A DNA stretch of 59,513 nt from Candidatus Rubneribacter avistercoris. Lineage in GTDB: Bacteria > Actinomycetota > Coriobacteriia > Coriobacteriales > Eggerthellaceae. Shown here piece by piece: positions 32,902 through 41,855 of this stretch (its first letter is position 1; each line of letters opens with the position of its first letter). The position numbers were made by a program, and so were the translations under genes. The notes under the pieces were generated by a model. The model did not search any database and was not told the DNA's origin. It worked only from the letters and a program-made list of their open reading frames with translations. The stretch lies in the NCBI GenBank assembly GCA_019115845.1, contig DXCU01000083.1, positions 1 through 59,513 of the forward strand, given 5' to 3'.

Positions 32902-34655
32902 CGAACGTGAACATCATGCGCATGAGCGAGCTGTACGCGCCCACGCTCAAAGAAGATCCCGCCGACGCGGAGATCGCGAGCCATCGGCTGCTTCTGCGCG
33001 CGGGCTTCATCCGCAAGACGGCTTCGGGCGTGTACACCTTCCTGCCGCTTGGCAAGAAGGTGCTCGCGAAGGTGGAGAACATCGTGCGCGAGGAGATGGA
33101 CGGCATCGGCGCGCAGGAGATCATGATGCCGGCCCTGCAGCCGGCGGAGCTGTGGTACGAGTCCGGCCGCTGGAACGACTACGGCCCCGAGCTCATGCGC
33201 CTTGAAGATCGCCATGAGCACGAGTTCTGCCTCGGACCCACCCACGAGGAGCTGCTCACCGCCCTCGTGCGCAACGAGCTGCGCTCCTACAAGGAGCTGC
33301 CGCTTTCGCTCTACCAGATCCAAGTGAAGTTCCGCGACGAGATCCGCCCCCGCTTCGGGCTTCTGCGCAGCCGCGAGTTCATCATGAAGGACGCCTACAG
33401 CTTCCACGCCACCCAGGAATCGCTGCAGAAAACCTACGACGAGATGAGCGAGGCGTACGGGCGCATCTGCGAGCGCATGGACATGGACTATCGCCCCGTC
33501 GAAGCCGACTCCGGCCAGATCGGCGGCAGTGTGACCTGCGAATTCATGGCGCTTGCCGAAGCGGGCGAGGCTGAGCTGGTGCATTGCTCGTGCGGATACG
33601 CCGCCAACGTGGAGGCCGGCGACTGCCTGGCCCGCCCCACGGTCCACGACGTGCCGAAGATGGAGAAGGTGGCCACGCCCGGCGTGCACACCATCGCCGA
33701 GCTTGCGGAGTTTTTGGACATCCCCGAGTCCTCCACCGTGAAGGCGCTTTCGGGCAAGAACGACGAGGGGCGTCTGACCGTGCTGTTCATCCCCGGCGAC
33801 CACGAGCTCAACGAGCTTAAGGCCGCGCGCGCGGCGGGCGGCTTCACGCTGCTTTCCGACGAGGAGATGGAGGGCTTCGGCCTGCGCAAGGGTTCGATGG
33901 GCCCGGTGGGGCTGCCCGAGGAAGCCTACGTCATCGCAGCGCGCAGCCTGCAGGCGGTGCCGAAGTGGGTCGTGGGCGCCAACGAGGACGGTTACCACTA
34001 CGTGGGCGCGCGCCTCGGCGAGGACTTCCAGGTGGACGAGTGGGCCGATTTGTGCGTGGTGCGCCCCGGCGACAGCTGCCCTGCGTGCGGCCTTCAGCTT
34101 GAAGGCGCGCGCGGCATCGAAGTGTCGCAGGTGTTCCAGCTCGGCGACAAGTACTCCCGCGCCATGGGCGCCACGTTCATGGCCGAGGACGGCTCCGAGC
34201 AGCCTTTCATCATGGGGTGCTACGGCGTGGGCATCTCGCGCACCGTGGCCGCCATCGTGGAGCAGCACAACGACGAGCACGGCATCGCCTGGCCGCTGTC
34301 CGTGGCGCCGGCGCACGTGTGCGTGATCCCGCTTACGGTGGGCGACGACGAAGTGCAGCCCGCCGCCGAAAAGCTGGCGGCCGACCTGGCGCGCCTCGGC
34401 TTCGAGGTGGCCATCGACGACCGCAAGGAACGTGCGGGCGTGAAGTTCGCCGACGCCGATCTCATCGGCTGGCCTTTGCAGGTTATAGTGGGGAAGCGCG
34501 GTCTGGCCGAGCAGAAAGTGGAGGTGAAGCGGCGCAGCAACGGCGCGCGCCGGGACATCCCGCTTGCTGCGCTCACCGACGCGCTCGCGTTCTCGCAGCG
34601 CAACGCGAAGGTGTGGGGTTCCGAAGTGAGCCTGTTCGGATCGCTGTTCGAATAG
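32898..34655 (+). CDS. proS: Prolyl-tRNA synthetase, bacterial type
   Basis: A 585-residue class II synthetase that charges tRNA-Pro. Motif 2 (QVKFRDEIRPRFGLLRSREFIMKDAYSFH), the editing INS domain (about residues 220-400, with KALSGKNDEGRLTVLFIPGDHELNELK) and motif 3 (GCYGVGISRTVAAIVEQ) are all present, followed by the anticodon-binding domain. It begins at ATG 32898, overlapping the ispG stop by four bases. The length is typical of the E. coli-like type. Confidence 0.96.
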   Translation: MTNVNIMRMSELYAPTLKEDPADAEIASHRLLLRAGFIRKTASGVYTFLPLGKKVLAKVENIVREEMDGIGAQEIMMPALQPAELWYESGRWNDYGPELMRLEDRHEHEFCLGPTHEELLTALVRNELRSYKELPLSLYQIQVKFRDEIRPRFGLLRSREFIMKDAYSFHATQESLQKTYDEMSEAYGRICERMDMDYRPVEADSGQIGGSVTCEFMALAEAGEAELVHCSCGYAANVEAGDCLARPTVHDVPKMEKVATPGVHTIAELAEFLDIPESSTVKALSGKNDEGRLTVLFIPGDHELNELKAARAAGGFTLLSDEEMEGFGLRKGSMGPVGLPEEAYVIAARSLQAVPKWVVGANEDGYHYVGARLGEDFQVDEWADLCVVRPGDSCPACGLQLEGARGIEVSQVFQLGDKYSRAMGATFMAEDGSEQPFIMGCYGVGISRTVAAIVEQHNDEHGIAWPLSVAPAHVCVIPLTVGDDEVQPAAEKLAADLARLGFEVAIDDRKERAGVKFADADLIGWPLQVIVGKRGLAEQKVEVKRRSNGARRDIPLAALTDALAFSQRNAKVWGSEVSLFGSLFE

Positions 34656-34676
34656 GGGCTGCGGCGACTGTCGGCT

Positions 34677-34707
34677 GCCGGGGCATCCCTCATGGCGAGG
34701 CCCCGGC
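34677..34707 (+). other. Hairpin downstream of proS
   Basis: GCCGGGGC (34677-34684) and GCCCCGGC (34700-34707) form a perfect 8-bp stem with a 15-base loop between proS and the HAD gene. There is no U tract. It may be a weak terminator. Confidence 0.35.
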
Positions 34708-34732
34708 GCGTTCAACGCGGGAAAGGGAGAGC

Positions 34733-35392
34733 ATGTCTTGCTCAATAGAGGCCGTTTTGTTCGACCTGGACGGAACGCTGCTGGACACCTACGACTTGCT
34801 GTTGTCCACCTTTCGCCACGCCACGCGGAAAGTGCTGGGCGAAGCGCTGCCCGACGAGCAGCTCATGGCCAAAGTGGGGCAGCCGCTTGTCGTTCAGATG
34901 TGGGATTTCACCGATGACGAGTCGGTGCATGACGAGCTTTGCCGCGTGTACCGCGAGCACAACGCCCTGGTCCACGACGACCTGATCAAGGTGTTCCCCG
35001 ACACGAGGGATATGCTCGACCGCCTGAAGGACGCCGGACTTCCGCTTGGCGTCGTCACCTCGAAGCGGCACGAGCCTGCCATGCGCGGCCTCGATCTCTT
35101 CGCGCTTGCCGGTTACTTCGATTTCCTCGTGGGGTCCGACGATTGGCCCGAGCACAAGCCGGCTCCGGGCCCTGTGGCGCACGGATGCGCGCTTTTGGGA
35201 CGCAGCCCGGGGTCGTGCCTGTACGTGGGCGACAGTCCTTTCGACATCCAGGCGGGCAACGGGGCGGGGTGCCTCACCGCGGCGGCGCTTTGGGGCATGT
35301 TCCCGCGCAAAGCGCTCGTGGCCGAGCGCCCCACGTTCGTTTGCGGCAGCTGCTCGGAGGTGGCCTCTCTGTTTGAGGGCGGATTGCGCTGA
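34733..35392 (+). CDS. HAD-superfamily hydrolase, phosphoglycolate-phosphatase-like
   Basis: A 219-residue phosphatase of the Gph/PpaX group. Motif I is FDLDGTLLDT with the nucleophile Asp and the acid/base Asp. Motif II is VVTSK, motif III includes the Lys of EHKPAPGP, and motif IV is YVGDSPFDIQAGNGAG. A helical cap domain lies between motifs I and II. The substrate cannot be told from sequence; phosphoglycolate or pyrophosphate are common for this subgroup. ATG 34733 follows AAAGGGAGAG. Confidence 0.88.
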   Translation: MSCSIEAVLFDLDGTLLDTYDLLLSTFRHATRKVLGEALPDEQLMAKVGQPLVVQMWDFTDDESVHDELCRVYREHNALVHDDLIKVFPDTRDMLDRLKDAGLPLGVVTSKRHEPAMRGLDLFALAGYFDFLVGSDDWPEHKPAPGPVAHGCALLGRSPGSCLYVGDSPFDIQAGNGAGCLTAAALWGMFPRKALVAERPTFVCGSCSEVASLFEGGLR

Positions 35393-35536
35393 CGTGCGAG
35401 GGGGCTGTTCGGAGCGGCGGGGGAGGGGGCGCGGCTTGCTCTCCGGTCCGCCGTTGCCCTTTCCCCCGTTTTGGTGCATCATGGTTCCAAGGTCGAAAGC
35501 GCGCGCTTTCGACGGGTCACGGCGAAGGAGGCACTC

Positions 35537-35893
35537 ATGGCGCATCTCGGTGACGGTTTCAAAGACATTTTCTTGGCGGGCGTGGGGGCTATGGCCATCA
35601 CGGGCGAGAAGACCAAGGAGCTGGTGGACCAGCTCATCGCAAAAGGCGAGCTCACGGTCGACCAGGGCAGGGAGATCAACTCGGAGCTCAAGCACAAGGC
35701 CGAAGAGGCTGTCACGGCCGTGCGCTACGACGCGCTGGAGGCCCGCATGGCCGCCATGACGCCAAAGGAGCGGACGGAGTTCGCCGCGAAGGCCGCCGAA
35801 TTCGCCGCGAAGGCGAACGCCGAGGCCGAGGGCGCCTCAGACGAGTCGGGCGGGGAGGTCTCCGGCGCGGACGCACCGGAGACGGGCGCGTAA
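35537..35893 (+). CDS. Phasin-like small helical protein
   Basis: A 118-residue protein of mostly helix: an N-terminal GFKDIFLAGVGAMAITGEKTKELVDQLIAKGELT segment, a charged central helix, and an acidic Ala/Glu/Gly tail. This resembles the phasin or PHA-synthesis-regulator family that is often found beside ABC1 kinases, as here. I start it at ATG 35537 because AAGGAGG lies just upstream; an earlier ATG at 35471 lacks a site. I see no PHA synthase gene nearby, so a role in storage granules is unproven. It is followed 21 bases later by the kinase gene. Confidence 0.75.
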   Translation: MAHLGDGFKDIFLAGVGAMAITGEKTKELVDQLIAKGELTVDQGREINSELKHKAEEAVTAVRYDALEARMAAMTPKERTEFAAKAAEFAAKANAEAEGASDESGGEVSGADAPETGA

Positions 35894-35914
35894 ATCCGGG
35901 CGGCGTTCGGGCGC

Positions 35915-37570
35915 ATGGCGGACAACACCCTGCTCAAGTACTTCTTCAGTTCCGGCGCGGACGTTGATCCGGAGAACCGGTTCCACCTCAGCCGCAAGAC
36001 GCGGGCGCGCCGGCTGAAGGAGATATACTCCATCCTTCAGAAGCATCGCTTCCTCAAAGGATTCACGCCCGAGGAGTTTCGCGCGGTGCTCGAGGATCTG
36101 GGCCCCAGCTTCGTCAAGATCGGGCAGACGCTGTCCACGCGCTCGGAGATACTGCCGAAGGCGTACTGCGACGAGCTGGCCAAGCTCCAGACGGAATGCG
36201 AGCCGCTGTCGTTCGAGAGCATCCTGGCGGCGCTTGACGACATCTACGGCGCGAAGCGCGAAGAGGTTTTCTCGGATATCGATCCCACACCGCTTGGCAG
36301 CGCGTCGCTTGCGCAGGTGCACAAGGCCCGTCTTGCGAACGGCGACGTCGTGGCCGTGAAGATTCAGCGTCCGGGCGTCAAGGCCACCATGGCGCAGGAC
36401 ATCGACATCATGCGCATGGTGGCCCGCCAAGCGTCGCGGTTCATGAAAGACGAGCAGATGCTCGATTTGCGCGACGTGGTGGAGGAGCTGTGGGCGACGT
36501 TTTTGGAGGAAACCGACTTTCAGCGGGAAGCGGCCAACTTAGAGGAGTTCGCCCGGCTCAACAAAGACGTGGCGTTTATCGACTGCCCAAAGGTGTATCC
36601 GGAGCTTTGCAGCGAGTACGTGCTGGTCATGGAGTACATCGACGGGATCCCCATTCTGGCCGCCGACAGGCTTTTGGCGGCGGGATACGATGTGAGCGAG
36701 ATCGGCGAGAAGATCCTCGACAACTACGCGACGCAGATCCTCGACCATGGGTTCTTCCACGCCGACCCCCATCCTGGGAACCTGCTTATCCGCGGCGGCA
36801 AAATCGTCTACATCGATTTGGGCAACATGGGCAGGTTGTCGCCACGCGATCGCGCCGGTTTCGGCAGCATCATCGAGGCTGTGGGCATGGAGAGTTCCAC
36901 CGAGCTCAAAGACGCCCTCATGTCCTTTGCCGTTGCGAAGGACAACGCAGCCATCGATCACACGCGCTTCCTCGCCGATCTCGACCTGCTGCTTTCGGAC
37001 TATGGATCGTGCGACGTTGCGGACATAGACATAGGCCAGTTCCTCACGGACATCCTCATGCTCACGCGTTCGTGCAAGGTCACCTTGCCGTCTTCCATCA
37101 CAAGCGTGTCTCGCGGCATCGTGACGCTGGAGGGGACCATTGCCCCCTTCATTCCCAACGAGAACGTCGTCGGCATCATCAACGCGCACATCCAGCGGTC
37201 GAAGGATCCGCGCGACGAGCTGGTGGCGGGGATGCGGGATCTGGCGATGGCGCTGCGCTCGTCTGCGGGTGGGACGCTTGACGCCGCGCGCTATTCAGGC
37301 GAGGCGCTCAAGATGCTGACGCGGGGCCAATTGAAGGTGAACATGGAGGTTCTCGGTAGCGAAGCTCCGTTTTCCAAGCTGTCGAAGATCATGAATCGCC
37401 TCACGGTGGGCGTCATCATCGCCGGCCTTTTCATCGGTTCGAGCATGCTGGCCCTTTCTGCTATGGAACCCCGTCTTCTGGGCGTCCCCGTGCTCGCCTT
37501 CTTCGGGTACCTGGGGGCGGCCGTCCTCTCTATCTGGGTGCTGATCGGCATAGGCAGGCGCAAGCTGTAG
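35915..37570 (+). CDS. ABC1/UbiB-family atypical protein kinase-like protein
   Basis: 551 residues. Family landmarks are the KxGQ motif in GPSFVKIGQTLSTRSEILP, the Ala-rich nucleotide loop in PLGSASLAQVHKARL, the Lys of VAVKIQRPGV, the Glu-containing ETDF segment, and HADPHPGNLL with the metal-binding DLGNMG. Two hydrophobic helices end the protein and probably anchor it in the membrane. In other bacteria UbiB assists isoprenoid-quinone synthesis; anaerobic Coriobacteriia make menaquinones, so a quinone role is plausible but inferred. It is followed by a short terminator-like hairpin at 37584. Confidence 0.9.
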   Translation: MADNTLLKYFFSSGADVDPENRFHLSRKTRARRLKEIYSILQKHRFLKGFTPEEFRAVLEDLGPSFVKIGQTLSTRSEILPKAYCDELAKLQTECEPLSFESILAALDDIYGAKREEVFSDIDPTPLGSASLAQVHKARLANGDVVAVKIQRPGVKATMAQDIDIMRMVARQASRFMKDEQMLDLRDVVEELWATFLEETDFQREAANLEEFARLNKDVAFIDCPKVYPELCSEYVLVMEYIDGIPILAADRLLAAGYDVSEIGEKILDNYATQILDHGFFHADPHPGNLLIRGGKIVYIDLGNMGRLSPRDRAGFGSIIEAVGMESSTELKDALMSFAVAKDNAAIDHTRFLADLDLLLSDYGSCDVADIDIGQFLTDILMLTRSCKVTLPSSITSVSRGIVTLEGTIAPFIPNENVVGIINAHIQRSKDPRDELVAGMRDLAMALRSSAGGTLDAARYSGEALKMLTRGQLKVNMEVLGSEAPFSKLSKIMNRLTVGVIIAGLFIGSSMLALSAMEPRLLGVPVLAFFGYLGAAVLSIWVLIGIGRRKL

Positions 37571-37583
37571 GGTCCTGCTTGTT

Positions 37584-37605
37584 TTCGCCTGCTGGCGAAG
37601 GTTTT
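37584..37605 (+). terminator. Hairpin plus short T tract after the ABC1 kinase gene
   Basis: TTCGCC (37584-37589), loop TGCT, GGCGAA (37594-37599), then GGTTTT. The stem is short and the T run is four bases, with a further TTT after CG. It is a modest intrinsic terminator candidate 14 bases after the stop codon. Confidence 0.5.
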
Positions 37606-37735
37606 CGTTTCTGCTGGTGGGAAGAGGGGCAACTTTGAGTTGCGGAAAATTCCAAGCAGAATCGGTCGCATTTTGTCCTCCGCAACCGTAATCTGGTCAT
37701 CAGATTTGGGCGATCGGGGCGAGAAAGGATATGCG

Positions 37736-38605
37736 ATGAACGTGGAAATAGCGGAGCGCTTGGCGGCGCGGCGCAAGAAGGCGGGTCTGTCCCAAGAGGC
37801 GTTGGCCGAGAAGCTGGGCGTGTCCCGGCAGGCCGTATCGAAATGGGAGCGCTCGGAATCATCGCCCGACACGGACAACCTCATCGCGCTCGCCCAGCTT
37901 TACGGCGTGTCGCTCGATGAGCTTCTGTACGTGGGCGCCGACATCGAAGACGATGTGACGTTCGAGGCGGCCGACCGAGCCGCCGAGCGCGCGGCAGGGG
38001 AGTCCGCTCGCGCTTTCGCGTCGGGCGAGTCGGGCGGGTCGGCGGAGGAGGGGACTGCGAAAGTCCGCGTCGGTTTTGACGGCATCCACGTGGACGATGG
38101 CAAGGAGCGCGTGCACGTGTCTTGGCGCGAGGGCATCCACGTGTCCAGCGCCGCAGGCGACGAGGTGCACATCGGCCGCGGCGAGGCAACGATCAACGGC
38201 AAGCCTCTGAGCGCGTTCGAGAAGGCATGGGTGAAGTTCCCGTTCCCGCTCGTGGTGGTTGCCGCCTATCTGTTGCTCGGCGCGTTTTCGAGTCTGCAGG
38301 GGCTTGCCAACATGTGGGGAATCGGGCTTTTCCTGTTCTTTGCCATTCCGCTCTATTATCTGGTCGGGCGCGCTATTGGACAGAGGCGTTTTGCGCCGTT
38401 TGTCCAAGGCGCGTATCCTGTTTTTGCGGCAGCCTGGTTCTGCTTCATGGCCTTCGTGGAAGGCGAACCCCATCCGGCATGGGTGGCGTTTCTGACCATC
38501 CCCCTTGTCGAGTGGCTTGCATGCAGCGTGTCACGTTGGTGGCGCAACCTCGGGCGCGACAGGTCGGAGGCCGGGCAAGGCCGTGTGGACGAGGGGGAAT
38601 CCTAA
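37736..38605 (+). CDS. XRE-family regulator with membrane segments
   Basis: 289 residues. Residues about 4-60 form a Cro/C1-type helix-turn-helix (RLAARRKKAGLSQEALAEKLGVSRQAVSKWERSES). Next come an acidic Ala/Gly-rich linker and a beta-rich stretch with repeated GIHV words (GIHVDDG, GIHVSSA). Three hydrophobic helices end the protein, one of them FLFFAIPLYYLVGRAIG. DNA binding and membrane anchoring in one chain suggest a regulator that senses the envelope or a small molecule near it. The start ATG 37736 follows AAAGGAT. Its end overlaps one arm of a 14-bp inverted repeat. Confidence 0.82.
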   Translation: MNVEIAERLAARRKKAGLSQEALAEKLGVSRQAVSKWERSESSPDTDNLIALAQLYGVSLDELLYVGADIEDDVTFEAADRAAERAAGESARAFASGESGGSAEEGTAKVRVGFDGIHVDDGKERVHVSWREGIHVSSAAGDEVHIGRGEATINGKPLSAFEKAWVKFPFPLVVVAAYLLLGAFSSLQGLANMWGIGLFLFFAIPLYYLVGRAIGQRRFAPFVQGAYPVFAAAWFCFMAFVEGEPHPAWVAFLTIPLVEWLACSVSRWWRNLGRDRSEAGQGRVDEGES

Positions 38606-38620
38606 GCGGCCTTGCCCGGC
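38570..38620. terminator. Perfect 14-bp inverted repeat at a convergent gene end
   Basis: GCCGGGCAAGGCCG (38570-38583) and CGGCCTTGCCCGGC (38607-38620) are exact reverse complements. The left arm is inside the last codons of the XRE regulator and the right arm lies between its stop codon and the stop of the convergent Rpn-family gene. No U tract is present on either strand. The placement suggests a bidirectional transcript end or 3' stabiliser. Confidence 0.5.
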
Positions 38621-38631
38621 GTCGGCGGACC

Positions 38632-39516
38632 TTAGTTTCGAGGCTCGGCGCAGGACCCCGGCGCATCGTTCTCAAGGGCGGCCAGCGCCTCCTCGATGCC
38701 AAGCCCGTTCTCCTTCATTGCGCGAAGCATTTCGATCGTCCGGGTCTTTTCTTCCGACCGTCCTTCCGCACGACCCTCTTCACGACCCTCTTCACGACCC
38801 TCTTTGAGGCCCTCTTCACGACCCTCTTCGAGTCCTTTCGCGTGGCCCTCTGCACGCCCTTCGGCCGCGGCGTGGGCCTTCGCATCTCGGATGTCCCATT
38901 CCAGCCAACTCATGTTCTGGATCCACTCCTCGTCTTCATGGGCTTGCTCCACTGCGTGCGCGAGCTTCGACGTGAGAGGGTCGGCAAACGCCACCTTCTC
39001 CGTTTCCACGAATTGTAGCAGGCTTGCGATTTCCGGGCGAGCCTGCTCGAGATCGCCCTGGGAGTTCAGGACGACATCAAGGGAACCGTTGTCGAACGCG
39101 ACGTCCGGATCCTCGTCGCAGCGGCTCCTGAACGTGTAGGTGGGAAGCCCTTTTCCGAAAGGATCGCGCCTGCAGATGAATATCACGTACACGGGTCTGA
39201 GGTCTTCGAAATCGTCTCCTTTGTTGAGCATGCGCCTGTCGAGCTGGGAGCGGTAGTACCGCATGCGCTTGGGCAGGCTTTCCTGCTCGTAGCTTTGCAT
39301 CTCCACCTCGAATGCGGCCCGGTCGCTCTTGGCGAACACGTCGAACCGAACGCCTCTCCGCACGATGGCGGGGCCTTCGGATTCAACTTCAATCGCCTCG
39401 ATGCGGTCGATGCGGATGTCCAAGATGCGTTCCAGTATCTCCCTGCACAGGTCGGGATTGTCTTGCATGACCTTTGCGAAGACATAACGATTCGAGAACG
39501 GCAGCCGCCTTTCCAT
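38632..39516 (-). CDS. Rpn/YhgA-family PD-(D/E)XK nuclease (annotated elsewhere as transposase-like)
   Basis: 294 residues from ATG 39516. The N-terminal half has the family pattern: KVMQDNPDLCREILERIL, then VRFDVFAKSDRAAFEVEMQ with the D...ExQ active-site residues, and RMRYYRSQLDRRML. These proteins are thought to be DNA nucleases that promote recombination and not true transposases. The C-terminal region contains a run of EGREEG-type repeats forming a charged helix, coded by five 12-bp tandem repeats. No inverted repeats of a mobile element were seen around it. Confidence 0.85.
   Translation of the reverse strand: MERRLPFSNRYVFAKVMQDNPDLCREILERILDIRIDRIEAIEVESEGPAIVRRGVRFDVFAKSDRAAFEVEMQSYEQESLPKRMRYYRSQLDRRMLNKGDDFEDLRPVYVIFICRRDPFGKGLPTYTFRSRCDEDPDVAFDNGSLDVVLNSQGDLEQARPEIASLLQFVETEKVAFADPLTSKLAHAVEQAHEDEEWIQNMSWLEWDIRDAKAHAAAEGRAEGHAKGLEEGREEGLKEGREEGREEGRAEGRSEEKTRTIEMLRAMKENGLGIEEALAALENDAPGSCAEPRN
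38769..38828. repeat. 12-bp tandem repeat, five copies, inside the Rpn-family gene
   Basis: CACGACCCTCTT occurs at 38769, 38781, 38793 and 38817, with a variant (TGAGGCCCTCTT) at 38805. On the coding (minus) strand each unit gives a four-residue E-G-R-E type step. Copy-number change would lengthen or shorten the helix without shifting the frame. Confidence 0.85.
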
Positions 39517-39668
39517 GGATTCACCCTCTTTCGCCCCCTCTGCGATTCGAGGATCTGATCCAGATCCTGCAGGCGTGGTGCGGGCCGCGGAGGGGTTGCT
39601 GCGGCCATCTATGGGCAAGCGGACAAGATGTCGTTCGCAAGCGCCTGCTCGGGCTTTCTGACAATGGT

Positions 39669-39698
39669 ATAATAGCATGTATTACAAACTTTTGTACA
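39669..39698 (-). promoter_or_regulatory. Candidate promoter for the Rpn-family gene
   Basis: On the minus strand TGTACA (39693-39698), an 18-base spacer, then TATTAT (39669-39674). On the plus strand the same place holds an extended -10, TGGTATAAT (39665-39673 region), so transcription in both directions is possible. The gap 39517-39876 also holds an A10G10 tract (39709-39728) and a terminator, and otherwise shows no convincing gene. Confidence 0.5.
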
Positions 39699-39708
39699 GA
39701 AAATTTTG

Positions 39709-39728
39709 AAAAAAAAAAGGGGGGGGGG
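39709..39728. repeat. Homopolymer pair A10 followed by G10
   Basis: Ten A residues (39709-39718) directly followed by ten G residues (39719-39728), three bases before an ATG on the plus strand. Such tracts are slippage-prone. They can also be a sequencing or assembly weak point. Confidence 0.9.
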
Positions 39729-39783
39729 ATCATGAGACGGCGCTCGGCATCTGCGGCAAACTGCTGTGCGGCTGTGCGACCTC

Positions 39784-39825
39784 AAAAAAGAGCCCCGGTT
39801 CAAAACGAACCGGGGCTCTTTTTTT
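39784..39825. terminator. Bidirectional intrinsic terminator
   Basis: AGAGCCCCGGTTC (39789-39801), loop AAAAC, GAACCGGGGCTCT (39807-39819), with A residues before the stem and T residues after it. On the minus strand it lies about 50 bases past the stop codon of the DEAD-box helicase gene, which it should terminate. On the plus strand it would stop any transcript from the 39668 -10 element. Confidence 0.92.
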
Positions 39826-39876
39826 GCTTGGCCAACCTTGCGCTCCGCAGTTTCCCTCGACCGCGGGATGGCCGCC

Positions 39877-41367
<1,491 letters not shown>

Positions 41368-41733
41368 GTTTTCCGTTTCTCTTCGTGCGCGTTGCGCGCT
41401 GACCGTTCGCATGCGTCGCCTTCTCCAAGAGGGTTCGGCGCCATGCCCCTGTTCGCACCCGCTCCAGCGGTGTGCATTGCGCTTTACCCGAGCCGCTTAT
41501 CTCAATCTATTTGGCGAAGCTATGCGAACGCGAAAAGAAAAGAGTAAGAATTTCGTGTGAAGCGGCCCTACAGTATGTCCGTTTCGGCCTTTCGAGGCGA
41601 CCGCGAAACGAGGAAATCGCGAAAACGTACAAAAATATCCACGATCTCTCCAAATCGGTCCATCCGCTTCTGGCATCCGCCTTGCCCGACCCGCGAAAAG
41701 GAGGGGGAGACTTCATGGACATTGGCGATGTCG
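41368..41733. other. Intergenic region between the helicase and the polysaccharide locus
   Basis: This stretch between the divergent helicase and LCP genes is relatively A-rich in its centre. I find no protein gene with good coding features. A promoter for the polysaccharide genes begins at its right edge. A promoter for the helicase should lie in it, but I could not pick out a convincing pair of hexamers. Confidence 0.5.
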
Positions 41734-41762
41734 TTGCCAAACGAGCACCCCGTCGCTATTAT
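41734..41762 (+). promoter_or_regulatory. Sigma-70-type promoter of the polysaccharide locus
   Basis: TTGCCA (41734-41739, five of six), a 17-base spacer and TATTAT (41757-41762, five of six). The predicted start near 41769 gives a leader of about 87 bases before the LCP gene. Confidence 0.72.
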
Positions 41763-41855
41763 AGGGAAGACTTATGACAGATAGGTCGGGTTGCGGACGT
41801 TGGCGAGCATGGCCGTTCGCGCTCGGCGCGGTGGAACAGGATCACACGGCTTCCC

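Noticed and set aside
38632..39516. The Rpn-family gene as part of an insertion sequence
   Set aside because: No terminal inverted repeats or target duplication were seen, and family members are chromosomal nucleases.
41715..41777. A 20-codon open frame with a strong AAGGAGGGGG site before the LCP gene
   Set aside because: The promoter hexamers at 41734 and 41757 lie inside it and the predicted transcript would begin near its end. No homologue is recognisable.
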